38,330 nucleotides of DNA from Candidatus Pacebacteria bacterium GW2011_GWA1_46_10 (GTDB taxonomy: Bacteria > Patescibacteriota > Microgenomatia > UBA1400 > PJMF01), in contig LCLP01000004.1 in the NCBI GenBank assembly GCA_001002135.1, forward strand, positions 1 to 38,330, given 5' to 3'. This document shows, in pieces, positions 8,631-16,124 of this stretch. Each line of letters starts with the position of its first letter. The stretch's first letter is position 1. The notes beneath the pieces were generated by a model. That model was given only the letters and a program-made list of their open reading frames with translations, was not told where the DNA came from and searched no databases. Both the position numbers and the translations under genes were made by a program.

Positions 8631-9572
8631 TTACTTCACACCAAGTTTCACCCGCAGTTTCTCCAACATCGTGGTAGTTAGTCGCGGTAAATCATATTCG
8701 TGACGCCAACCCCAATCTTTCCGAGCCACCGAATCATCAATCGAGTTAGGCCAAGAGTCAGCGATGGCCTGGCGTGAATCTGATTTGTAACTGACTTTAA
8801 GTGGCAAGTGTTGCTGAATCTCCGAAACCAACTCTGCCGGAGTGAAACTCACTCCAGCCAAGTTGTAACTGGTGCGGATAGTGAGCTGTTGAGGATCGGC
8901 CTCCATCAGTTGGATAGTCGCCCGCATCGCATCAGCCATATAAATCATTGGCAGCATTGAATCAGGTTTAAGGTAGCATTCGTACTGGCCGGTTTTCAGA
9001 ACCTCGTAAAAAATGGCCACCGCGTAGTCAGTTGTCCCTCCACCAGGCAGCGCTTCAGCACTAATCACCCCGGGGTAACGAACGCTCCTCACGTCGACTC
9101 CATATTTCAAAAAGTAATACTGACACAAGAGCTCACCAGCCGCCTTTGTCACCCCATACATCGTCGTTGGCGCTAAGACAGTGTGTTGTGGTGTCTGATC
9201 ATGCGGTGTGGTGGGACCAAAAGCGGCGATGGAACTAGGCCAGAAAATTTTTAGTTTGTGCTCTACCGCCAAGTCCAAGACATCTTTAAGACTCTGAACA
9301 TTCAGGTACCAGGTGTAGCTAGGATCTTTTTCACCCGTGGCCGAAAGGAGTGATACCAGATGATAGACCGTGTCAATCCGGTGTTTTTTGATTACCCTGG
9401 CTAAAACAGCTTTAGCTGGAAGTTTGGCAACTTCATGTCTTGCCGCAAATCCAGCCGGCTGAGACTTCATATCCAGCGTCACCACATTCTCTCGGCCGTA
9501 TTGTGCTTGTAGCGCCGGGACCAACTCACTGCCGATTTGACCTAAAGCGCCAGTTACCAGGATGTGTGCCAT
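8631..9572 (-). CDS. SDR-family NAD-dependent epimerase / L-threonine 3-dehydrogenase-like
   Basis: An extended short-chain dehydrogenase of 313 residues. It has the N-terminal NAD-binding motif TGALGQIGSEL, the catalytic YGVTK (Tyr-x-x-x-Lys) preceded by a Ser in the WPSSIAAFGP segment, and a C-terminal block with SIDDSVARKDWGW. That last block is characteristic of the UDP-glucose-4-epimerase-like L-threonine 3-dehydrogenases. That activity would oxidise threonine to 2-amino-3-ketobutyrate; a sugar-nucleotide epimerase role cannot be excluded. I chose the ATG at 9572 because GGAAGG lies 7 bases upstream; the in-frame TTG at 9587 would place this Shine-Dalgarno inside the gene. It lies between the M23 peptidase gene and obg in the leftward block. 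Confidence 0.8.
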   Translation of the reverse strand: MAHILVTGALGQIGSELVPALQAQYGRENVVTLDMKSQPAGFAARHEVAKLPAKAVLARVIKKHRIDTVYHLVSLLSATGEKDPSYTWYLNVQSLKDVLDLAVEHKLKIFWPSSIAAFGPTTPHDQTPQHTVLAPTTMYGVTKAAGELLCQYYFLKYGVDVRSVRYPGVISAEALPGGGTTDYAVAIFYEVLKTGQYECYLKPDSMLPMIYMADAMRATIQLMEADPQQLTIRTSYNLAGVSFTPAELVSEIQQHLPLKVSYKSDSRQAIADSWPNSIDDSVARKDWGWRHEYDLPRLTTTMLEKLRVKLGVK

Positions 9573-9611
9573 ACATTTGCCTTCCAAAACCTCTCTTACA
9601 GTACCCTCACT

Positions 9612-10760
9612 TTAGCGTAAAAACGAGCTGGGATCCAACAGTGCTCCCCCTTGGCGAATCTCAAAGTGCAAGTGTACACCAGTCGAACGGCCAGTTGAGC
9701 CCATCTGACCAATCACATCACCGCGGTTGACCCGTTGACCAACCTGAACCTGAACTACACTCATGTGGGCGTAAAGCGTCACATACCCGTTGCCATGATC
9801 AATGATCACACGGTTGCCGTAACCCGAACCATCAGGCCAACCAGCCACCGTCACTACTCCCGCATCAGCGGCCAAGATTGCGCCGCCGGCGCGGTTACTG
9901 ATATCAAGAGCCTTGTGATAAAACCGATAGCCCTGGCTGATTTGACCAGCGGTCGGCCAAATAAAGGCACCAGTCGCCGAGACCGTGCCGGCATCCGGCG
10001 TCAAGACCCCTCTGCGAGTAGGTCCTGCCACAGCCGTCACCGCCGGCGGCACGCCATCCGGCACCATCACATACTGACCCACCGCTAACTCAAATGTTTC
10101 ATCATTTAAAAACTCATTAAACGGATAGTCGACAATCACCTGGGCCTGCGAAGCCTCCGTCAAACCATAGCGTTTGGCGATTGAGTAAATCGTTTCACCA
10201 CGCGCCACTTTGTGCCGCACCCCGTCAACCGGCAAGATCCGCAACTCCTGCCCAGGTTTAATGGCTGATTTTTCGGTTAAATTGTTCTCCCACAGAATTG
10301 TTTCCACCCGCAGACCATAACGAGCCGCGATGCTCGATAAAGTCTCACCTTCCTCCACCACGTGAGTGATGATTTCACCTCCCCGATATTGGGCGACTTC
10401 TTCGGCTTGCAAGGTGTAAAAGTCTGGCGCGTAGGCAGTGGCGGCGTTGAGGATAGGCCCAACCCCACCGGTGCCGCCCTCACTCTCCTGGCGAAAAACC
10501 AACGGCCCGATCGTAATTAGTAAAAACACCAAGGCGAGCGTGCCAAAATGCAAAAACGGCCTGGCATAGCGACCGCGCTTTTTGTACAAGAGATCAACGA
10601 GGAAGTCCTTCCCCACTTCAAAGCGGGAAAACCAACCATACCCACGATTTTTGATGTACGTGCCCAAAAAGCTGGCATATTCCCGCAAGTCACGCTGGAG
10701 TTGTGATTGTTTCTGAAGAGAAAAGCGATTAAGCATAAGCGCAAGATACAGAAACTTCAT
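9612..10760 (-). CDS. M23 metallo-endopeptidase with two LysM domains, membrane-anchored
   Basis: A peptidoglycan hydrolase of the LytM/M23 type. A soluble N-terminal stretch of about 75 residues precedes one membrane segment (HFGTLALVFLLITIGPLVF). Two LysM domains follow (HVVEEGETLSSIAARYGL and HKVARGETIYSIAKRYGL), separated by PGQELRILP. The C-terminal domain holds the M23 zinc ligands in HKALD and HLHFEI, plus the GYGNRVIIDHGNGYVTLYAH core. It would bind and cut peptidoglycan outside the membrane, for wall remodelling or for insertion of pili and secretion structures. The start is uncertain: the ATG at 10760 is used here, but the in-frame ATG at 10736 has TATCTT exactly 6 bases upstream, matching the leaderless pattern of this window; a TTG at 10787 is also possible. 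It lies 50 bases after rho. Confidence 0.9.
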   Translation of the reverse strand: MKFLYLALMLNRFSLQKQSQLQRDLREYASFLGTYIKNRGYGWFSRFEVGKDFLVDLLYKKRGRYARPFLHFGTLALVFLLITIGPLVFRQESEGGTGGVGPILNAATAYAPDFYTLQAEEVAQYRGGEIITHVVEEGETLSSIAARYGLRVETILWENNLTEKSAIKPGQELRILPVDGVRHKVARGETIYSIAKRYGLTEASQAQVIVDYPFNEFLNDETFELAVGQYVMVPDGVPPAVTAVAGPTRRGVLTPDAGTVSATGAFIWPTAGQISQGYRFYHKALDISNRAGGAILAADAGVVTVAGWPDGSGYGNRVIIDHGNGYVTLYAHMSVVQVQVGQRVNRGDVIGQMGSTGRSTGVHLHFEIRQGGALLDPSSFLR

Positions 10761-10810
10761 TGTATCAACCGCTCGGACGACTCTCAACCAAACTTCAGCA
10801 AAATTACTTC

Positions 10811-12118
10811 TTAACCCGCCTTGAGGCTAGCTAAAAACGCCTTGTTAGAATCAGCGCGCTTGAGTTTCTCAAGTAATGTCTCAGTCCGCTCATCTTTATT
10901 AAGCATGTCGAGCATCCGATGCAAGGTAATGATCGATTGGTACGTTACCGCGTCCATCATCAGGTCATCGCGTCTGGTACCGGAGCGCTGAACATCGATG
11001 GCCGGATGAATACGGCGCTCAGCTAACTCTCGGTTGAGATGCACTTCTTGGTTGCCGGTTCCCTTAAACTCTTCATACACCAAGTCGTCCATGCGCGAGC
11101 CGGTGTCAACCAGCGCCGTGCCCACGATCGTCAGCGAACCAGGTACTTCAAAGTTGCGCGCCGCCCCAAAAAAGCGCTTCGGTGGGAATAAAGCCGCCGG
11201 ATCAAAGCCGCCGGACAAGGTTCTCCCAGAAGTCGGCATGGCTAAGTTGTAAGCTCGGGCCAGACGGGTAATCGAGTCAAGGAGAATCATCACGTCTTTG
11301 CCACCCTCCACCAGGCGTTTGGCTCGCTCAAGTGCCAACTCGGCCACTCGAACCTGGTCCTGCGCCGATTCGTCAAAGTTACTAGCCGCCACCTCACCCT
11401 GGCCCTTCGTAATCTGCTCAATGTGACGACGAATGTCTGTCACCTCCTCCGGCCGCTCACCGACCAGCACTGCCATGACGTGAATTTTCGGCTCATTTTG
11501 AGCGACACCAGTGGCAATATGCTTGAGTAAAGTGGTTTTCCCTGCCTTGGGTGGTGACACAATCAAACTACGCTGACCTTTGCCAATCGGCGCAACCATG
11601 TCGATGATGCGCAGTGAAAGCGGTTCTTTACCGATCTCCAGCTTAATCTGTTCATCCGGATAAACCGGTGTTAGATTGCCGAATTTCGGCCGGTCAGTTT
11701 TCATAAAGTCCCCAACCGACAGGTCATTGACCTTGTCAACTTGCAACAATCCCCAGTAGCGCTCATTTTCTTTCGGCCGTCTGGCGGGACCTTCGATGGT
11801 ATCGCCTGGGCGGAGTCGAAAACGGCGGATCTGAGAGTTGGAAATGTACGTGTCTTTGTCATGCTCGGCGAACGCCACGCGCAAGATACCGTGTCCTTCA
11901 CGAGAGTTATCCAAGATCCCACGAATCACCTCTGTATCCGCTGACGGCGCACTTCTTATTGGGTGCGGCGCGCTGGTGCGAGGAAACGAAGTGGTTGGCT
12001 TTGAAACTGTTTTCGTATCTGCGGAAGGAGTTTGGGGGGTTGCTGGGGTTGATTCTTCCGCTGACTCAACCGGTTTACCGACCAACTCGTCGGCAGAGAG
12101 TTTAGTTTTGGTTGGCAT
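10811..12118 (-). CDS. rho: Transcription termination factor Rho
   Basis: The RNA-dependent ATPase that ends transcription. Residues 1-60 are a Pro/Thr/Ser-rich, low-complexity extension. The RNA-binding cold-shock-like domain spans about 62-130 (GILRVAF, DTYISNSQIRRFRL, GDTIEGPAR). The RecA-like ATPase follows, with Walker A PPKAGKTT at 189-196, the LVGERPEEVTDIRR segment and the GGFDPAALFPPKRFFGAARN loop near the Q/R-loop region. All core motifs are intact. The ATG at 12118 is preceded by an AAGGAAAGTAGG Shine-Dalgarno-like stretch. A strong promoter 130-170 bases upstream gives a leader of about 135 nt, compatible with the Rho autoregulation known in other bacteria. It lies between the sortase and M23 genes. 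Confidence 0.97.
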   Translation of the reverse strand: MPTKTKLSADELVGKPVESAEESTPATPQTPSADTKTVSKPTTSFPRTSAPHPIRSAPSADTEVIRGILDNSREGHGILRVAFAEHDKDTYISNSQIRRFRLRPGDTIEGPARRPKENERYWGLLQVDKVNDLSVGDFMKTDRPKFGNLTPVYPDEQIKLEIGKEPLSLRIIDMVAPIGKGQRSLIVSPPKAGKTTLLKHIATGVAQNEPKIHVMAVLVGERPEEVTDIRRHIEQITKGQGEVAASNFDESAQDQVRVAELALERAKRLVEGGKDVMILLDSITRLARAYNLAMPTSGRTLSGGFDPAALFPPKRFFGAARNFEVPGSLTIVGTALVDTGSRMDDLVYEEFKGTGNQEVHLNRELAERRIHPAIDVQRSGTRRDDLMMDAVTYQSIITLHRMLDMLNKDERTETLLEKLKRADSNKAFLASLKAG

Positions 12119-12259
12119 AAAAGCCTACTTTCCTTTCGTTTTTATAATTTTTCCAAAAATCATTCCTTCACAACATTTCACAAGTGAATACACAAAAATG
12201 GTTTGGGAAACTTTTTGTCAAATCTTAGCCAGAGAATTCTTAAATTGAAGAACGGGCGT

Positions 12260-12288
12260 ATTATGACAAACGACCTCCTGTTTGTCAA
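12260..12288 (-). promoter_or_regulatory. rho promoter with embedded palindrome
   Basis: On the minus strand, TTGACA (12288-12283) is followed by a 17-base spacer and CATAAT (12265-12260). The palindrome TGACAAAC-N8-GTTTGTCA occupies 12264-12287 and so covers nearly the whole promoter. Transcription would start near 12253, about 135 bases before the rho ATG. The palindrome could be an operator. Confidence 0.65.
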
Positions 12289-12298
12289 AGCGCGTCTG

Positions 12299-13144
12299 TT
12301 ACAACACACTCAGAGGCGTATCACCCGCCGGCGGCAATAGCTTGGCGTAACGAAAAATCCGGATGGGCGAATCAAGGTATTTGCAGGTATAGAGAATCAA
12401 ATCAGCCGTGTAATCGGTAATTTCCATCCCCTCTTCGCCGGCATAAATCTCATAGATGTACTTGCGTTTGGCTGAAATGACCTCGACCGTATCCCCTGGC
12501 TCTAAGTCTGGCAGTAAATAAAATGAGTGATATTTCCAATAGTCATCTTGCCACCACCACTTAAACCCAAACCGATGGCCGGCCACAATCATTGGTGTGT
12601 CTTCGTCACCCGGCTTACCAAAGTTCGGCGCCAGCCACAAACCAGTTTTCAGGGCGTCTTCGTAGTTCTCCGTTGGTTGTAAAACCGATCGCACCCCGAT
12701 GCGCGGAATAATCAGCCAATCTCCCTCTGGTAAATTTTCGTTATACGGTGGTTTGGAAAGCTCTGAAATCCGCTGTCGCTGTTCTTTTTCCAACTTCTCC
12801 CGATCGATCTGTAGTTGAAAATTGCCACTCAACTCTTCAGTCTGCACTTGGTTATCAGATGGAAAAACGGCATAAAAAACCCTGGGGCCGAGCCACGCCA
12901 AGCTCACAACTGTAGTTAAGATAATCACCGTATTCAAGGTGAATCTAATCACTTTCTGTGCCGCACTGTCAGCCTGTCGTTGCACCCGTTTGAATCTTTT
13001 CCCTAAAGACTGAAAAAGCATTTTACGACGCTTATACGCCCGCCGTTTCTTGGGAGGTATATGACCAAGCCAACCAGCTCGAATACCGGTAAAACGGGTG
13101 AGCACTGGGGAGGCTCGAAAAACAGTCACTTCTTTTTTTGTCAT
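12299..13144 (-). CDS. Sortase (class E/D-like transpeptidase)
   Basis: A membrane-anchored cysteine transpeptidase that would link surface proteins to the wall or to each other. A basic N-terminal region (PPKKRRAYKRRK) precedes one membrane segment (LNTVIILTTVVSLAWLG). The sortase beta-barrel follows, with IPRIGV, the catalytic His in IVAGHRF, the catalytic Cys in LILYTCKY and the Arg in RIFRYAKL. The segment between His and Cys is Trp/Tyr-rich (FKWWWQDDYWKYH). I chose the ATG at 13144 because TAGAAT lies 13 bases upstream; the TTG at 13186 would start before that promoter. No LPXTG-type C-terminal sorting signal was found in the other proteins of the window. It lies upstream of rho in the same direction. 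Confidence 0.87.
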   Translation of the reverse strand: MTKKEVTVFRASPVLTRFTGIRAGWLGHIPPKKRRAYKRRKMLFQSLGKRFKRVQRQADSAAQKVIRFTLNTVIILTTVVSLAWLGPRVFYAVFPSDNQVQTEELSGNFQLQIDREKLEKEQRQRISELSKPPYNENLPEGDWLIIPRIGVRSVLQPTENYEDALKTGLWLAPNFGKPGDEDTPMIVAGHRFGFKWWWQDDYWKYHSFYLLPDLEPGDTVEVISAKRKYIYEIYAGEEGMEITDYTADLILYTCKYLDSPIRIFRYAKLLPPAGDTPLSVL

Positions 13145-13157
13145 ACAGTGAAAAAGT

Positions 13158-13163
13158 ATTCTA
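13158..13163 (-). promoter_or_regulatory. -10 element of the sortase gene
   Basis: TAGAAT on the minus strand, 13 bases before the ATG at 13144; it would give a leader of about six bases. It separates sortase expression from the RNA gene upstream. Confidence 0.45.
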
Positions 13164-13241
13164 GCCGAAAGAGCTTTAAACTTCAATATTATGGGATTTT
13201 ACCAGAGGAAAATTTATGAGTAAAATGAGAAAGCACCAAGT

Positions 13242-13301
13242 AAAAAGCGCTGAGCAGAAGTTCGGCAGCCTGCCCAACCGACCGAACTTCAACCCAACGC
13301 T
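13242..13301 (-). terminator. Strong Rho-independent terminator of the predicted RNA
   Basis: On the minus strand the arms 13301-13282 and 13265-13246 pair over about 20 positions, including nine uninterrupted pairs GAAGTTCGG/CCGAACTTC, and are followed by five T. Confidence 0.75.
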
Positions 13302-13542
13302 TCAGTCTTTGACCTACTATTATACACCCATTTATAGCTATTAGTAAATAGAAAGCTACAGTAATATCATATTTACTCGAACCGCTGGAAGTGATATGTT
13401 TACTGCAATCTTGTTGGGCTAGTCCCAACCGGAAGTAGCAATATTATTCGTGGTTTACCAGCGGTAATGTTGCACCTTAATCCACTCTGTTTGTAGTCTG
13501 CCTACCATGTTCAGACGCTATAAGCAGGTGGATTTTTTAGCT
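13242..13542 (-). ncRNA. Predicted structured non-coding RNA (unknown family)
   Basis: The 566-base gap 13187-13752 has no convincing protein gene but holds a complete transcription unit on the minus strand: a near-consensus promoter, then about 300 nt of serial hairpins, then a strong intrinsic terminator. Visible stems in transcript order: AATCCAC/GTGGATT enclosing GTCTG/CAGAC; ACCGCTGG/CCAGCGGT enclosing TATTGC/GCAGTA and GTTGGG/CCCAAC; GTAAATA/TATTTAC; and the terminator. I found no tmRNA, RNase P, SRP or T-box signature. The sortase gene downstream has its own -10, so a stand-alone RNA is more likely than a leader. The first hairpin read on the plus strand is followed by six T (13532-13537), so a transcript on the other strand could also end here. 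Confidence 0.6.
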
Positions 13543-13548
13543 TACTCC

Positions 13549-13578
13549 ACTATAACTCCCTTTTTTTTACTTTGTCAA
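13549..13578 (-). promoter_or_regulatory. Near-consensus promoter of the predicted RNA
   Basis: On the minus strand, a perfect TTGACA (13578-13573) is followed, after 17 bases, by TTATAG (or after 18 by TATAGT, 13554-13549). This is the best sigma-70-like promoter in the window, and its start would fall near 13542. Confidence 0.7.
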
Positions 13579-13714
13579 CCTATAATTTATGACAGCTAAT
13601 TTATATAATGTCTTATATAATTAATTTTTGATACTTTATAGAGGAGAAATAAAAGTTTTTAACATCACTACCCTAGAAAGCGTTCACTCAGGAAAACTTG
13701 GGAAAACTATGCTT

Positions 13715-13744
13715 TTGCCTGGTTTCCTCTCCTTAGGGTATACT
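13715..13744 (+). promoter_or_regulatory. Promoter of the VirD4-like ATPase gene
   Basis: TTGCCT (13715-13720), an 18-base spacer and TATACT (13739-13744), which ends 8 bases before the ATG at 13753. A nearly leaderless mRNA is expected. Confidence 0.6.
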
Positions 13745-13752
13745 ATTAAGCA

Positions 13753-15930
13753 ATGACTCCACACACCCTGCTCGAGTTGAAGACCGGCCGTGACGCCGAG
13801 CACACTCCAGAAACTGCTGTCCAGCTCTTTTCAACTCTGCCCAAACTCTACGACAACCTGCTGTATCGACTGATTGGCCGCAAAGAGCGCTTGAGCTTTG
13901 AGATCTATGTCCGGAATCAAACAATCCGGTTTCTCGTGTTTTTGCCAACAAGACTGACTGAATACATGCGCGGCACTATCTTGGCCAGTTATCCAGAGGT
14001 CATGATCTCCGAGTTACTGACCGATCCCCTAACTGATTTCTTTGATGACCAAGGCAAACTAACTTCACCTGAAAAGGTCAAGACTGGTCGGCTGAGACTG
14101 CAAAACGCCGAGTACTTACCACTAAAAACCTATTTAGATTTTAAGGAAGTTGATCCTTTGGCTTCACTGCTTGCCTTCCTATCCAAGAGTCAACTCGGAG
14201 ATCTTGTCCACATTCAATACGCCTTAAGTGACGATGGTGAGTGGTGGAAACAGCGCGGCTGGCGCCAGATTAGTGGTAAGTCAAGCGATGATGCTTCGGC
14301 CAACTATCACCGTCAAAAATCACTCATTCAAGAAAAACTAGACAACAAAGCTTTACGTGTCTCGATCAAAATCGCAGTGGCCAGTGACACTAAAGAACGC
14401 AGTGAGCTGATGCTGGAAACACTGGCCGCGACCTACAACTCCATCTCCAAAAGTGAGGGTAATTCACTTATCTTACGCCGTCACTACATTATGCCTGAGT
14501 ACTTTTTAAGACAGATGATGGTTCGCGTCCGCAGCTGGTGGGGCAAAATGCATCTTTCTTTGACTGAATTGGCCACTTTGTACCATTTGCCTAATAAACA
14601 ACTCGAGGTCATTCCAAATATCGCCTGGGGCAAGAATCTCTTGGGCGAACCGCCGGAAAACTTGCCGATTGTGACCCGTGACAGCCCACCGGAAATTAAA
14701 GACAACACCAACGTTTTCGCACAGACAACCTACAAAAATCAGCTCGTGAAGTATGGCCTGAAGCGCACTGATCGGCGCCGGCACATGTACGTGATTGGTA
14801 AAACCGGCACCGGCAAGTCGACGCTCCTGGCCAACATGGCGATCAATGACCTCAAGAACAACGAGGGTTTGTGCGTGATCGATCCTCATGGCGACTTGGT
14901 TGAAACATTACTCAATTACATTCCGGCCCACCGTATTAATGACGTCATTTACTTTGACCCGGCTGACCCCGAGCGCACAGTGCAGATTAACTTGTTTGAG
15001 GGTGAAAACTTAGTCCATCGTGAATTGATTGCTTCCGGTATTATCTCGATTTTCCATAAGCTCTATGAGTATTCCTGGGGTCCCCGTCTCGAGTATATTT
15101 TGCGTAACGCCTTGCTCACCTTACTAAAAAGTGATGGCGCGCGACTATCGGACATCCTTGAATTACTGACCAATCGTAAATTCCGCGACAAATATGTTGA
15201 GAAATTGGACGACCCGATTTTGAGAAGTTTTTGGGTCGATGAATTTAATAAAATGCAGGAGCGGCTACGCACGGAGTCAATCGCCCCAATTCTCAATAAA
15301 GTCGGCCAATTTGTCTCTTCGCCGCTAATTCGCAATGTGGTCAACGCCCAGAAAAGCTCGTTTAGTGTTGAGGAAATCATGGCGCAGGGGAAAATTCTCT
15401 TAGTCAATCTTTCCCAGGGGAAACTGGGTGAGGATAACGCCACGCTGTTGGGCGCAATGATGATTACTAAGATTCAGCTGGCGGCCATGGGTCGGGTACA
15501 CAGCGCTGAAGAATCACGGCGTGACTTCTTCTTGTATGTCGATGAATTCCAGAACTTTGCGACAGAAGCTTTTATTAAAATTCTCTCTGAGGCACGTAAA
15601 TATCGCCTCAATCTAACGCTGGCTAATCAATACATTGCCCAGATCCCCGAAGAGGTCCAAAAGGCCATTTTCGGCAACTGCGGCAGTATGGCCAGTTTCG
15701 TGATGGGGGCCGAGGACGCCGCACTCTTCACTAAAGAATACGGCGAACACTACACGTCGGAAGAACTCGTTTCCCTCGAGAGGTACCAGATTATTAACAA
15801 GCTCTCAATTGATAATTTGGTGAGCTTGCCATTTCCAGCCTTCACTCTACCACTGGCCAAAAGCAGTAACCTCAATCGGGAAAAAGTGATTCGCGTCAGC
15901 CGCGAGCGGTATTCCAAAAAGCGACAGTAA
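13753..15930 (+). CDS. VirD4/TraG-like type IV secretion coupling ATPase
   Basis: A 725-residue AAA/RecA-like motor ATPase. Residues 1-330 form a lineage-type N-terminal domain without membrane segments. The ATPase part has Walker A GKTGTGKST near residues 349-357, then VIDPHGD (typical of HerA/VirB4/VirD4 proteins), Walker B FFLYVDEFQNF near residue 595, and ANQYIAQIPEEVQKAIFGNCGS, the Q-containing motor motif. The lack of membrane helices differs from classical VirD4, but the motif order matches the conjugation/T4SS DNA-binding ATPases common in Patescibacteria. It would move DNA or protein substrates to a secretion channel, possibly the VirB6/VirB2-like proteins encoded at 26571-33782. It is transcribed alone and ends at a bidirectional terminator shared with radA. 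Confidence 0.82.
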   Translation: MTPHTLLELKTGRDAEHTPETAVQLFSTLPKLYDNLLYRLIGRKERLSFEIYVRNQTIRFLVFLPTRLTEYMRGTILASYPEVMISELLTDPLTDFFDDQGKLTSPEKVKTGRLRLQNAEYLPLKTYLDFKEVDPLASLLAFLSKSQLGDLVHIQYALSDDGEWWKQRGWRQISGKSSDDASANYHRQKSLIQEKLDNKALRVSIKIAVASDTKERSELMLETLAATYNSISKSEGNSLILRRHYIMPEYFLRQMMVRVRSWWGKMHLSLTELATLYHLPNKQLEVIPNIAWGKNLLGEPPENLPIVTRDSPPEIKDNTNVFAQTTYKNQLVKYGLKRTDRRRHMYVIGKTGTGKSTLLANMAINDLKNNEGLCVIDPHGDLVETLLNYIPAHRINDVIYFDPADPERTVQINLFEGENLVHRELIASGIISIFHKLYEYSWGPRLEYILRNALLTLLKSDGARLSDILELLTNRKFRDKYVEKLDDPILRSFWVDEFNKMQERLRTESIAPILNKVGQFVSSPLIRNVVNAQKSSFSVEEIMAQGKILLVNLSQGKLGEDNATLLGAMMITKIQLAAMGRVHSAEESRRDFFLYVDEFQNFATEAFIKILSEARKYRLNLTLANQYIAQIPEEVQKAIFGNCGSMASFVMGAEDAALFTKEYGEHYTSEELVSLERYQIINKLSIDNLVSLPFPAFTLPLAKSSNLNREKVIRVSRERYSKKRQ

Positions 15931-16037
15931 ATTAAGCTTTGCAAGTTTATCTCTTCGTCAAAGTGACTCCTTATTTTTATAGTTCTTTAGTATCCCTCAA
16001 CTTGAACAGTCATTGCTTGAGACACCTATCTCTCTCC

Positions 16038-16093
16038 AAAAATGACTCTGAATTTTTGTAATACAATGTAATACAAATTTGAGGAGTCATTTT
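16038..16093. terminator. Bidirectional Rho-independent terminator
   Basis: AAAATGACTC (16039-16048) pairs with GAGTCATTTT (16084-16093), with further inner pairing AATTT..TGTA/TACAAATT. T-runs follow on both strands. It lies between two convergent genes and can serve both. Confidence 0.75.
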
Positions 16094-16124
16094 CAGCAAG
16101 ATTGGTATTGTGCGCGACAAAGAA

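Noticed and set aside
13189-13428. A 79-residue minus-strand open frame
   Set aside because: It runs through the terminator and last hairpins of the predicted RNA and has no start signal or domain.
13420-13445. An SRP RNA-like CCGGAAGTAGC string on the plus strand
   Set aside because: The GGAA loop is not closed by the expected UCC/GGA pairs, and the flanking symmetric helix of SRP domain IV is absent.
13242-13542. tmRNA or RNase P RNA in this gap
   Set aside because: No CCA-type acceptor end, no tag reading frame, and no GAGGAAAGTC-type P4 core were found on either strand.
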